A stretch of 64,000 nucleotides of DNA from Astragalus membranaceus (lineage: Eukaryota > Streptophyta > Magnoliopsida > Fabales > Fabaceae): positions 106,054,442-106,118,441 of the forward strand of contig CM076846.1 in the NCBI GenBank assembly GCA_039519185.1, given 5' to 3'. The translations under genes were made by a program, and so were the position numbers. Each line of letters starts with the position of its first letter. Positions within the stretch are counted from its first letter, which is position 1. Below the pieces are notes generated by a model, which saw only the letters and a program-made list of their open reading frames with translations, made no database searches and was not told the DNA's origin. Below are positions 9,983 through 20,464 of the stretch, piece after piece.

Positions 9983-11734
9983 TCTCTACGAGGCAAACAC
10001 TTAATTTGTCACTATAACATTTAACAACACATAAACTTTCAATATAAGTACTTTGCATCCAAATCAAACCCAACAACATACAAGAAGCCAAATGAGTCCA
10101 AATACTATCACATTTAACAACACAGTAAACAACAATTGATAACATAACTGCATCAGATTTTGTTTATGGATAGACAAGCCCTTGGTGTTAATAGCATCAG
10201 ATGTTAATGTATAAAGGGCAACATGTTCTTTCTTTTTAATTAACCCCAAATTCTTAAACTCAGTAACAAGCTTTCTATAATTCTTAGAAGCCTCGAAAAT
10301 CTTTAAATTAAGATGGTAACCAGTAAAAAGATTATCATGGTAATGCCAAGCAGCACCAGAACAAACAATGGATCAATATACAACAAGCAGCAAAAAAAAC
10401 ACACACGAGTGTAAAATTAGGGATCATTGAAAATTAGAAAGCACCACTTTAGATCAAATCGATTCATCCAAAAATTGATTCACAAAATTGAACAGTAGGA
10501 AGCAACCAAAACAAAGAAAAGAAAGAGACGTTACCGTTCACAAAAAATGACCTTGAAGAAGCTGGCAAATTTGCTGGTGGAGTCAACAACAATCTCCAAT
10601 TTCGTTCACCTGGAAGTATATTCAAATAGAAAAACCTGATAAGAGAAAGAAGCAGGAAATATCATATGTCAAAAATATCAAAATAAAATGAGTTTCAAAC
10701 TATGTTGAAATCAGATACAAACAAAGAACACCAAACGAAGAACACACATCTATGTTTGTCTACAAGCAACAAAAGGTGATTGTTTTTCTATTTCATTTGT
10801 AGTAATTAACTATTTGTTTAATGGCAAATTGAATGGCTTGAATTTTTTGTCTGTCACAGTTCAAGTATGTGGCACCAGAAGTACCAAAATATTATTTTGA
10901 AGAAGATTGATATAGTGGGAATTCCATAGATGAATGAAATTAAAGATTGGCAAACATAAATGACATTTTGAAGTGGTATACTACGAGGGATGTTCTCTTG
11001 AATGTTTGCCCAGATGGGAAGTGCTCCTAGTTTTGACACAATTTTCTTCAAAAAGGGGCAAATTACTGTGGGAAAGAGAATTACCCAATTACTGATGCGA
11101 TTGCCAGCTATGTTTTTGATGATAACGAAGGCGCACTACCAGTCGCCAAGGTTCTTTTGGATAGCTTTTAGCATACACAAATCATAAGTTTTGTGCATCT
11201 AACTTCATTGAGCATACACAAATCATCAGTTTTGTGCATCTAAGCTTGTAGACAATCACCTAAGTAGACAAACACATATTAAGAACTGAGAACACCAAAA
11301 CCGAAGAACACCAAAAACGAAGAACACAAATCTATGTTGAAATCAGATACAAACAAAGAACAAAACTACAAATCCTAAAATAACATCATAACAACTATAT
11401 AGAATCAAAATCAGAAGAACAGAGGAAGAATACGTAAGCGATACCTTTGAAATTTCTGAATGATAGAGAAAGGGGATGAGATGAGAATGAAGAGAGAAGG
11501 AGCGATGGTCCAAGGTAAGAAAGTAGCGTTGTCGTCGACGACGTGGAGGTGTTCTTCGTCTTCTCCAGCTGGCGTCGTCGCCTCTGTGTAGCGGAGGAGA
11601 AAGAGGTGGAGGCTTAGGGTTTCGGTGAACAGAGAGGCGCGAGACTGAGAGAGTGAGGGAGGGAATGAACAGAAGAAGAGTGAGGGAGGGAATGAACAAA
11701 AGAAGAGTGGGAGAGTTAGGGTATTTTGGTAAGT
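9983..11734. other. CACTA-1 5' region upstream of transposase
   Basis: About 1.75 kb between the transposase start and the subterminal repeats. A plus-strand block at about 10990-11165 looks coding (KENYPITDAIASYVFDD, then NEGALPVAKVLLDSF) but I do not recognise the family. Near-identical stretches around ATGTTGAAATCAGATACAAA occur at about 10703 and 11334. A short sequence around AGCATACACAAATCAT is repeated at about 11170 and 11211. Confidence 0.45.
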
Positions 11735-11959
11735 TAACATAAAACTAGCGTGGGCCATCCGACGCTAACCTTATCACTTTTTAGCGTCGCATATCTTATC
11801 ACGTAGCGTGGGCCTAGCCGACGCTAAACTGTGTCTCCTTGCGTCAAATATCATTTTTTCCTTAGTGTGGGCTTCGCCGACGCTAATCCGACGCTATTAG
11901 CGTTCGTGTCGAAGGCCGACGCTACTAAATGGACGCTAAATTGAGGTTTTCTACTAGTG
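11735..11959. repeat. CACTA-1 terminal inverted repeat and subterminal repeats
   Basis: About eight copies of TAGCGTC/GACGCTA, in phrases such as GTGGGCCTAGCCGACGCTAA, crowd the last 225 bp before the CACTAGTAG end. The motif differs from those of CACTA-2, -3 and -4, so this is a separate family. Confidence 0.8.
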
Positions 11960-12163
11960 AATGAAAGACTAAATAGAAATATAGTGAAATTATTTGTATA
12001 CTTTTTCAAAGTTGGGAACTTCAGTTCACTGTTGTACTGGACAGAAAAAGAGATACAAAGGAACATGGAATTATCAAAAGCATTGATAATTTCCTACAAA
12101 TAGTGGAATTAATGTTGGTATATTTCTCCTTTACATCATTATACTTGGGTGTATCAATATATG
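11960..12163. other. Spacer between CACTA-1 and the LINE
   Basis: About 200 bp of AT-rich DNA, with no gene or repeat recognised. Its last 17 bp (12147-12163) resemble 18534-18550 and may be the LINE target duplication. Confidence 0.4.
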
Positions 12164-12728
12164 TTTTTTTTAGCAAAAGAAAGGAATATGGAGCATCATT
12201 AAAACCTTCTGATACAAAACATTCCTTAGGGAAAATCATCAAGAAGGAAAAAGAGTACTCCCCATACAATTTATTGATAACAGAATAGAAAAGATGCAAA
12301 ATACATGGGGAACTAGGCCAATACCCATGAAGGAAACAACATTACAACCAAAAGGAAAAAATAACAGTCCTATTAAAAGGAATCTAGTCCAAGGAAAATT
12401 AAAATTGACATGAAAGAGCATCACTATAATGACTCTCATCCCAACCTAGTTGGCACCAAAGTCATCAACAATCATTTGCGGCACACCAAAAACAAAAGGC
12501 TAGAAGGAGACTAAAACCATCAAACAAAAATCAGCAGAACCTATAGCTGGGCAAAACCTAATCTATTTCTGGATAAATCCTCAGCAATGAAGCAATGAGG
12601 AAGGTCCTACCAGACAAACCCACTAATATTAGTACCATGCTCGACAAGCTTATCAGTACAAGTGTTGCCTTCTCTATAGATGTGAGAGCAAATGAATTTC
12701 ATATGTCTAGTCAAATATAAGCAATTAT
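12164..12728 (-). pseudogene. LINE-A 3' end: RNase H C-terminus and 3' UTR
   Basis: Minus-strand sequence just left of CACTA-3 reads FICSHIYREGNTCTDKLVEH, the terminal helix of plant LINE RNase H domains, then runs into untranslated sequence ending in a short A tract. It continues the frame interrupted at 16735, which shows that CACTA-3 landed in the LINE. Confidence 0.68.
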
Positions 12729-12784
12729 CACTAGTGCAAAATCTGCTTTAAAAAGTACTATTTGGAATCGGTTGCTTGGAGAAC

Positions 12785-14233
12785 TGTTATACCCTAAAAA
12801 GTACTATTTGTTAAAAGGACAAAACAAAATAGAAAATAGAGAAAATCCAAAAATATATTTTTATGGACTCTTTTATATCAAAAATTACAAAATCAAAAAG
12901 GATTGTTACAAAATAAAAAAAAATAAATTACAAATAAATAAATGGTACAGGAATGTAAAAGTAAAAAAAATAGCTTTGTAGAGCTGAGAGATTGAGAGCC
13001 CGCACAGCAGCAACCAACGGCCCAACAAACCTCTACACTCCTACTTGCCCAAAAAGCCTCTACACTACTTCAGCCCAACAAGCTGCTTGCCCAGCAAGTC
13101 GACTTGCCTAGCAAGTCAACTTGTCCAACAAGTCTCTTCATCTAAAGCCTTCACTTATAAAAGGAGGCATTGTCCACAGTGAAAAGCACAACACTGTGAT
13201 TCAACAAGAACACTGAACACATTCTCTCTCTCCCAGCGAAGTTCTCGCTTTCTCTCTCTCCCCTCCCTTTTTATTTTATTTTATTTTTCTTTTAATTAGT
13301 TTATTTTTAAATATTAATGATAATTATTTTTCACTAGTTGCGCTCTTCATTTTTTTTCGTTGTCAACTTTTCGTTCATATTTTAATTTTCCTCCAAAAAT
13401 AAAAATCTTCTTTTCAAAATAGGGGACTAAGTCGACTGTACAGTCGGGTTAGTCTGCTTTTTAGGTCACTAATGAACCGTTATGGATCATGTCCTAAAAT
13501 CCCTATTTAAAACAAACAATTTCTAAATTAAAATAAACAAAAACACATTTCTTTCCACAAATCAAATTTTCAAAATAGGGGATTAAGTCGACTGTACAGT
13601 CGGGTTAGTCAGTATTCTAGGATGAATGAGCCGTACCGGGTCCAGAGTCCTAAAAACCCTATTCCAATAAAATCAAACCAACACACATCAAACCATTTTC
13701 CAAATTTCAAAAACTCCATTTTCAGAAAATAGGGGACTAAGTCGACTGTACAGTCGGGTTAGTCATCGTTCTAGGGCGAATGAGCTGTACAGCTCAATAA
13801 TCCTAAAACCCCTATATTAAAAAACACCAACCAACAAACTTTTACTACCCAAGAACTACGTAGCTTTGATTTCTCCATCGCACCTGGAGATAAGTAGGAG
13901 CAGGGGCCCACTCCTGTTAAGTACAAAAAACTAAAATTATTATTAAGTCTTTTTTTTCTTTTTGATTCAAAATAAAAGGGGTAAAATAAACATTTTAAAA
14001 ATTAACTTTCTTGTTTATACAACTAATTAGCATGTAACCTTCCTTAGGAAGGATGTCGTGGGGTGCTAACACCTTCCCCACGCATAACCGACTCCCGAAC
14101 CCAAATCTGGTCTCAAGGACCCTTATGCAAACTCAAAAGGGATTTTCCAATATTTGCCCTTAAACTAAACTTTGGTGGCGGCTTCATTTTCGAACCTACG
14201 AAGAATCCTCACCCAGATTTTTCAGTCGCTACA
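12785..14233 (+). mobile_element. Solo LTR (LTR family P) inside CACTA-3
   Basis: It starts TGTTATACCC, ends TCGCTACA, and is flanked by AGAAC on both sides (12780-12784 and 14234-14238). The interrupted CACTA-3 subterminal repeat joins again across it. There is no primer-binding site or coding domain, so this is a solo LTR. The 3' half matches, in reverse, the larger LTR at 37635-41011, including three copies of the palindrome CGACTGTACAGTCG and the CCTTCCTTAGGAAGG hairpin (about 14038-14052). Ogre/Tat-type legume gypsy elements are the likely source. Confidence 0.85.
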
Positions 14234-14273
14234 AGAACCAATTCCAAATGTAGGCGCGGTGACAATTTTGAAA

Positions 14274-14425
14274 TTAAATGGAGACTTTATGATACATTTT
14301 GAATCGGTTGTTTAAACAACCGATTCAAAATGTGTATATTTAGACATTTGGAATCGGTTGAGTAAACAACTGATTAGAAAAGTGTTCATTTAGAATCGGT
14401 TTTGTAGATACCCGATTAGTAAAGT
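14274..14425. repeat. CACTA-3 subterminal repeats, left side
   Basis: Copies of GAATCGGTTG and its complement, such as GAATCGGTTGTTTAAACAAC, lie just inside the point where the solo LTR was inserted. They match the right-end array at 16440-16727. Confidence 0.8.
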
Positions 14426-14453
14426 TTATTTTTCACTAAAACATTTTCACACT

Positions 14454-14454
<1 letters not shown>

Positions 14455-14522
<68 letters not shown>
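14455..14522. repeat. (CT)n microsatellite
   Basis: About 66 bp of nearly pure CT dinucleotide, in front of a pyrimidine-rich leader-like region (14523-14900). Confidence 0.95.
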
Positions 14523-14525
<3 letters not shown>

Positions 14526-15549
14526 CACGCTCATTTCCCCTAAATTTTTCAGTTCCTTCATGCCTCTCAGTTCGCTCTATCATTCAGGCTCACCCCTCTC
14601 ATTTTGCACTCGCCTCTTCAAATCTTCACATCGTCTCTTCTCGCCCCAGCTCTGCCACCCCCACCAGCTCATCGCGTTCTCCCTCCTGTTTTCGCCGTTG
14701 TTCCATCGTCTCACTCCGTCTCACCGGTGCGCCGTCGTCGTCTCTGTGTCGTGAGCTCTGCGTGGCCCTCACTCCCTCGCCCTCACCCCGTTTTCATCGC
14801 CCTAAAATCAGCACCATTTCTTTCTCTGTATTTTCTAGGGTTTTCTTCAAAGGGTGAGTTATTGGTTATTGGTAGTGTGATCTCAAACATTTCTTTCTCA
14901 CGCCTCTCTGCACTTTCTAGTTTCTTCAATTGAAAGTGGCTGTTGGCGATTAGTACTAGTGTGATCTCATGGATGCAGGAACTACTTGAACTAGGTGAGG
15001 ATGTTGAAGCTGAAAGTTGTTGCCTCACCGAAGAATAGATCTCCTCGAGGAAAAAGTCACGAGATAAGAGGTAAAATGTGTAGAATCAGTTTTAGATCTT
15101 GGAATTACAATCTAATTAAATCTGTTGTGGTATAAGTGTTTTTCAGCTTTATTTTAAACATCAAGCCCTTGTCTCTAGCTATATTTCATATCCATAAACT
15201 TCCTGGATTCTTACTGGTTTTGGGATCTTGGGTTTTTGTAGGCATTTAAAGAGACTCAAATTGGTAAAAAGCATCATGGGTTGTTCCAAACTATGATGGG
15301 TGTAGTCTCCAGTGTCAAGAGCCCAAATAGTACACAAAACAGTTGTAAGTGCATAGCTTTTGGGACCACAGAACATCTGATAAAAATACATGTATATGAA
15401 GGAAGTCTTATTGCTTTGGTGTTTTCTGTGATTAAATTTAAATTTATTACACATTGGATCACAAGATGGTTTCATGGAGTTTGGCATAATATAAAGTTTA
15501 GGCTGATTGAATATTTGGGTTTGGGTTTATATGGAATTGATAATTTATG
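14523..15549 (+). other. Gene-like but unidentified region of CACTA-3
   Basis: 14560-14933 is GC/CT-rich with open frames of Ser/Pro/His/Leu composition, like a plant 5' UTR and first exon. From 14940 the sequence is AT-rich and intron-like. I recognise no protein family. It could be the 5' part of the captured carrier gene or an unrelated capture. Confidence 0.35.
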
Positions 15550-15960
15550 TTCAAGTCATTTGATGTGATTGATTTGATTCTACAATTTTAGTTTCTTTTG
15601 ATGATGAATTGTGGCACAGACAAGGCAGCTACACTTATTAGTATAAAATTGCAAGACTATATAGACTGCTTAGTTTGGTTGGAGGCTATGATGCCAGTGT
15701 GTATTGGATTTTGTTGGAGCAAATTCTTCAGCTAGTTTGATTTGGTTTGAGGCTATTAGCTCTTAGGAATAGGTGTTCAAGTCATTTGATGTTTTTGATT
15801 TGATTCTAAAATTTTAATTTCTTTTGATGATCAATTGTTGCACAGACAAGGCTGCTACACTTATTAGTATAACATTGCAAGACTATATAGACTGCTTAGT
15901 TTGGTTGGAGGCTATGATGCCAGTGTATTGGATTTTGTTGGAGCAAATTCTTCAGCTAGG
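15550..15960 (+). repeat. 226-bp tandem duplication
   Basis: Two copies starting TTCAAGTCATTTGATG (15550 and 15776) share about 185 bp with a handful of differences, including GACAAGGC(A/T)GCTACACTTA and GGCTATGATGCCAGTG. The second copy runs directly into the carrier-family exon. Confidence 0.85.
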
Positions 15961-16035
15961 TTTGTTGCAGGAACTCTAGCAGCTGGAGCGACGTGTCTGT
16001 TAGATGTTGCAAAAACTCGAAGGCAGATAGAGGTT
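15937..16035 (+). pseudogene. Captured fragment of a mitochondrial carrier (MTM1-like)
   Basis: In the plus frame 15937-16032 reads GANSSARFVAGTLAAGATCL and then LDVAKTRRQIE. This is the start of a mitochondrial carrier repeat. The family signature is Px[DE]xx[KR]x[KR]; here LLDVAKTRRQ has Leu in place of the signature Pro. The closest relatives I know are plant MTM1-type carriers (At4g27940, At2g46320), inner-membrane transporters of about 300-400 residues with six membrane helices. Only this short stretch survives, followed by the GAA tract. Confidence 0.6.
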
Positions 16036-16125
16036 TGATTCCTTAGTTTTCAAGCACGGAGAAGAAAGAACAGGATCAGAATGGCGAGGTGGAAAAGAAG
16101 GAGAATGCAACTGGGGACAGCAAAA

Positions 16126-16364
16126 ATGCAAAGAAGAAGAAGAAGAAGCAGCAGGAGGAGGGGGAGGAGGAGGAGGAGGAGCAGAAGAAGAAGAAGAAGA
16201 GGAAGAGGAAGAAGAAGAAGAAGAAGAAGAAGAAGAAGAAGAAGAAGAAGAAGAAGAAGAAGAAGAAGAAGAAGAAGAAGAAGAAGAAGAAGAAGAAGAA
16301 GAAGAAGAAGAAGAAGAAGAAGAAGAAGAAGAAGAAGAAGAAGAAGAAGAAGAAGAAGAAGAAG

Positions 16365-16395
<31 letters not shown>
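16126..16395 (+). repeat. (GAA)n tract, about 270 bp
   Basis: A purine-only run that is almost pure AGA/GAA from about 16210 to 16393, with GGA interruptions before that. It yields open frames of poly-Lys, poly-Arg and, on the other strand, poly-Leu, none of them credible as proteins. Confidence 0.95.
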
Positions 16396-16439
16396 TTCAA
16401 GTTACAGTTGCATTCAGTAATTTTTTGATGACAAAAATG

Positions 16440-16727
16440 CAATTTTGAATCGGTTGTTTGCAACAACTGATTCTGAATGTCACATTTCGAATCGGTTGTT
16501 TGCAACAACTGATTCTGAATGTCACTTTTTAAATCGGTTCTTACAAACAACCGATTCTGAATGTTACATTTTGAATCGGTTGTTTGCAACAACTGATTCA
16601 AAATGACATTTTGAATCGGTTATTTAGCCGATTCAAAATGTCCCCACATTTAGAATCGGGAGTATTCGAATCGGCCAATAACCGATTCCAAATGTGCCAA
16701 ACAACCGATTCTAAAAGTCTTTTTTGC
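16440..16727. repeat. CACTA-3 subterminal repeats, right side
   Basis: About ten copies of GAATCGGTT/AACCGATTC, several as imperfect palindromes such as GAATCGGTTGTTTGCAACAA, leading to the right terminus. Confidence 0.88.
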
Positions 16728-16734
16728 ACTAGTG

Positions 16735-18436
16735 TATTCCATCTAATTCTGAGCTTCCAAGGAACAATTTTTCAATTCTTGAAGGCGGAAACCACTAGCT
16801 AAGAATCGCACTCCAACCACAAAGACTTCCAACATTTATCCAAAGTAATCTCTAAAGCCAACATAATTAACCCCGATAATTCCAGCATGAAGATCATAAC
16901 TATTGCCAATGTAGGCAGAAAAACAACCAAGAATAGCAGCGCTTCTGTCTCTAAAAATACCACCACAAGCGGCAAGGGCCTGGACAACTCTTAGCAGCTC
17001 CATCGGTATTGCACTTAATCATGTAGAGCCGGGGGTTCCAATTAACCTCTTTGATGTTAGCAGAGCTTATATAATTACCATTGATATTTAAGGTCTTGAT
17101 AATCATAAACTCAGCAACAGAGGAAAACATCGAAGATTTAGAAGCATTCCCAGCTAAAGCAACATTAGAGAGGATTAAAATGATAGACGAGTGTAAGGGG
17201 ATCACACGATTACTAAATTTAACCTGATTCCTGCAATACCAAATGGCCCAAAAAATACTAACAATAACAGCAGAGACAATATCGTGAAGTTGAGGGTTCC
17301 AGCCATGAGAAGTCAAGGCTAAAATATTCTGAAAAGAGGTTGTATCCATATGGATACTCTGTATACCTCCAAGCCATCTCCAAATATGTTGGGCGAAAGG
17401 GCCAGGGAGGAAAATATGATGAGAGGTCTCAGAGGCATTGCCGCATAAACTACAAATAGAAATAATAGTGCATCCCCTAATCCAAAGATGATCGTCGGTT
17501 GGCAACTTATTATGAAGAGTCCTCCACAGAATAAATGACTTAGAAGGCGAAATAAAAGGCTTCCAAATGTTCTTGTTCCATGGAACCACCTGTCCTGGAG
17601 GGTCACGGAAAATAAAAGACTTCTTAAATGTCAAGTCCCCAGAAACAGAGTGATTCCACATCAACTGATCCTCAGCCCAGGCCCCAGAGCAAAGGAATAA
17701 CTATCTCTTGAATTTCAGAATGGAGTTGGGGAAAGTGAGAGATAAGGTCCGCAAGGATGGACCATTTGCCGTTGACACTAAAATCCCTTAGATTCGCCAT
17801 AAAACCCTTATGAAAATTAGAAGGATTACCAAGTTCTGTCCAAACATTTGTGTTGACACCATTCCCAGGTTTCCAAGTCAAATGCTCAATAATACAAGAA
17901 AGATGAGATTTGAATCCAAGCCAGATAGAAGAATAAACATGATAATTCACCGGCTTATTATTCTTAAACACTCTAGCTTTCAATAGAAGAGCCCAACGCA
18001 GATTAGTAGAAATAAAGTTCCACCCAAGCTTAAGCATACTGACATTATTAATAGCTTTGATAGATCGCAAACCTAAACCGCCTTACTGAAAAGGCTTGCA
18101 CACCTTACTCGAGGCCACAGTAATAAATTTCCTAGTATTAATATCACCAGACCACACAAAATTTCTAATCCAGGTGTCCACAATATTAAGAAGACATGTC
18201 GGCCAAACATAAATGCGGAAATCACTTTAAACCATCATGCTAAGAATAACAGAGTTAACAAGTTGAACTCTACCCATGGAAGATAAAAGAGATCCTTTCC
18301 AAGAAGATAGTCTAGCCTTTATTCTATCAGCAATAAGTAATAAGTGTATTTTTTGAGCCTTACCTTTAAAAAGAGAGACACCAAGATAATTAAAAAGAAT
18401 AGCACCGTGAAAAAAGCCAAGAGGATCCAAGATGGC
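16735..18436 (-). pseudogene. LINE-A ORF2 remnant: reverse transcriptase tail, zf-RVT, RNase H
   Basis: 18227-18436 reads FNYLGVSLFKGKAQKIHLL and SSWKGSLLSSMGRVQLVNS, the standard stretch just after the palm in plant L1 reverse transcriptases. 16951-17664 holds the zf-RVT region (SFILWRTLHNKLPTDDHLW, with CSLCGN and ETSHHIFL as zinc ligands) and the start of an RNase H domain (IKCNTDGAAK with the first catalytic Asp). About 16800-16950 continues it (LALEITLDKCWKSLWLECDS). The frame is broken at least at 17664-17672 and 18070-18227. The endonuclease and most of the palm are missing. Confidence 0.78.
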
Positions 18437-18550
18437 CGTGATACGTGTGTTCAAGTTTTTTTTTGTTTTTTATGTGTGTTCAAGTTTTTTTTATTTGTGT
18501 ATAAGTGTAAGTTTTCGAGGCTTATTTTTTTAAGGGTGTATCAGTATACG

Positions 18551-19332
18551 TGTGTTCAAGTTTTTTTATTTTTTTTATGACAAATGTGTGTTCAAGTTTA
18601 GCTGTAAAGTGGGACGACCCAACAGATAAGGAATGGAGAATATAGAGAGTAGATTTTACGTTAGTCATGTTGTAACACTAACAATCGTAATTAAAAACTT
18701 AAAAGCCACGTACCTTCTCAAGTCCCTTAACTTATTTTCTGTTTTCGATTAGGTCCCTTATATTTTTATGGTAATGAATAGATCTCTTAACTTTGAAAAA
18801 CGTTGCACTGTTGTCCTATTTGACGTTTTAACACTAACACCCTTAAACAGTCTCTTGTTTGACTATCCACCTAGCATTTTAATTAAAAATAAATTTTTTA
18901 TTCATAGCTAAAAAACCCAAATTAATCACGGTTACTATTCATCGTATTCTACCACGTCTTATTCATCATCCAGATCTATGTTATGTTGTGCCTGATCTTC
19001 TTCTTAATTTAGGTCACCCACCATTCCATATCTGTTTTCCAAATGCTAGTCAAAAACCAAGTTTAAAAAACGGGATTTCTCACATCAATTGACATGCAGA
19101 ACCACACAAGCTGCCCATAAATCTTGGCCTGAAAATCCCTTTGATCTTTACTTCCCAAAGTAAAGTTTTGATGCCAAATGATAATTAGGAAAGGTGGTTT
19201 CGGGCGGCAATGTCGACAATGGAGTTTTCCAGAATTTCTATAGAGAAATCCACAACTAGGGTTCCACACAAAAGCATTATTGGCTTATCAAAAAAAAACA
19301 AAGCATTATTGAAACAGTTTCTTTTTTAGTAA
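18551..19332. other. Spacer between LINE-A and the Helitron
   Basis: About 780 bp of AT-rich sequence with no recognised gene. The TGTGTTCAAGTTTTTTT motif that occurs three times in 18440-18565 recurs once more near 18586. Confidence 0.4.
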
Positions 19333-19639
19333 CTAGTACTATACCCGTGCATCCGCACGGGCCGATCGCGTTACGTCATATGATTACCTCAAATAGAAAT
19401 GTTAGTTTGAAGTCTCATTAATCTAAAATCAATTGTAAAATATAGAGGAGTTTCAATAGAAATCTCATTAATTTAAATACTGTCGTGTTCTTTTTAGGAA
19501 TGAATTTAGACAGTATTTAAATAGTCTGAACATTACCCCGTGAAAAAAATGAAAAATTTAAAGTAGATAAAAAAGGAGTTTCAAATAAAAAATTGATAAA
19601 TATTAAAACTAAAAATGTAAAATTATCATTTAAAAACAA

Positions 19640-20420
19640 TATGTGCATTTATCCCGTGTGTTTTTATATATCAGTACAGTGTTTTTTTATATATCAATGT
19701 TGTTATCCCATGTTTTTTATATATTAGTGCAACTATCCCGTGTTTTTATATATATCATTGCAATTATCCCCGTATTTTTTTATATATCAATGCAGTTGTC
19801 CAGTGTTTTTTTTATGTATCAGTGCAGTTATCTCATAGTTTTAATTGATTAGTAGATTATTGTAGATAGTGAAAGATAGATAGTAGATTATCAATAACAA
19901 ATATTTATCCCGTGTTTTTTATATATCAGTAACAATTATTTGTCCTTTTTTAGGTATTAGTGACAAATATTTGTCGCGTGTGTTTTAAATATTAATCGGT
20001 TTAAATAGTCATTAAGCCTTCTTGTTTTTTAGATAGTAGTTTTCAAAAACTATAATTATCAATGGCAAATATTAATCCCGTGTTTTTTTTATAAATCACT
20101 GTAGTTATCCCCGTGTATTTTTATATATCATTGCAGTTATCTCATAGTTTCAATTGATTATTTGAGTTGATTAGTAGATTATTGCAGTTATCCCGTATTT
20201 TTATATTAGATTATTTGAGTTGATTAATAGATTATAGTAGATTATAGTAGATTATTGCAGTTATCACGTGTTTTTTTAGATAGTAGTTTTATAGTAGTTT
20301 TCCAAAATTATAATTATCAATAGTAAATATTAATTATAAATTGTCAAAAAAAAATTATAAATATCAATGGTAAATATTAATCCCGTGCAGTTACCCCGTG
20401 TTTTTTATTTATCAGTGCAG
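19640..20420. repeat. Degenerate short repeats in the Helitron
   Basis: About a dozen imperfect copies of a 35-60 bp unit around ATCCCGTGTTTTTATATATC and AGTGCAGTTATC. No coding potential. Confidence 0.7.
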
Positions 20421-20464
20421 TGATCTAGTAGTTTCAATTGATTATTTTAGTTGATTAGTAGATT

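Larger units (their letters stand above)
1..11959 (-). mobile_element. CACTA-1: En/Spm-type DNA transposon, left end outside window
   Basis: The right terminus, read on the minus strand, is CACTAGTAGAAAACC ending at 11959. The adjoining 225 bp (11735-11959) carry many short GACGCTA/TAGCGTC subterminal repeats, the usual transposase-binding layout of CACTA elements. A TNP2-class transposase gene runs leftwards from 9982. Its C-terminal part reaches base 1, so the other terminus lies outside the window. The element is interrupted by CACTA-2 (1183-7810). The target-site duplication cannot be checked because only one end is present. The transposase is broken, so this copy is not autonomous now. 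Confidence 0.85.
12729..16734. mobile_element. CACTA-3: non-autonomous CACTA with captured mitochondrial-carrier fragment
   Basis: Inverted CACTAGTGCAAAA ends lie at 12729 and 16734 and are flanked by TAT (12726-12728 and 16735-16737). The subterminal repeats are GAATCGGTT...AACCGATTC. Outside the ends the LINE-A sequence resumes. The interior holds a solo LTR (12785-14233), a CT microsatellite, an unidentified gene-like 5' region, a carrier-family fragment and a long GAA tract. No transposase is seen. Confidence 0.9.
12164..18533 (-). mobile_element. LINE-A: L1-type non-LTR retrotransposon, 5'-truncated, split by CACTA-3
   Basis: Coding remnants run leftwards: reverse transcriptase C-terminus (18227-18436), linker (17672-18070), zf-RVT and RNase H (16735-17664), then, past CACTA-3, the last RNase H residues and 3' UTR (12164-12728). 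The 3' end has a short A run (12164-12170 as T on the plus strand). GGGTGTATCAATATATG (12147-12163) and the similar GGGTGTATCAGTATACG (18534-18550) flank the element and may be its target duplication, with two mismatches. The ORF carries stops and frameshifts. Confidence 0.7.

Noticed and set aside
16050..16601. Long open frames of poly-Leu, poly-Arg and poly-Lys
   Set aside because: They are translations of the GAA microsatellite and flanking CACTA-3 subterminal repeats, with no non-trivial protein content.
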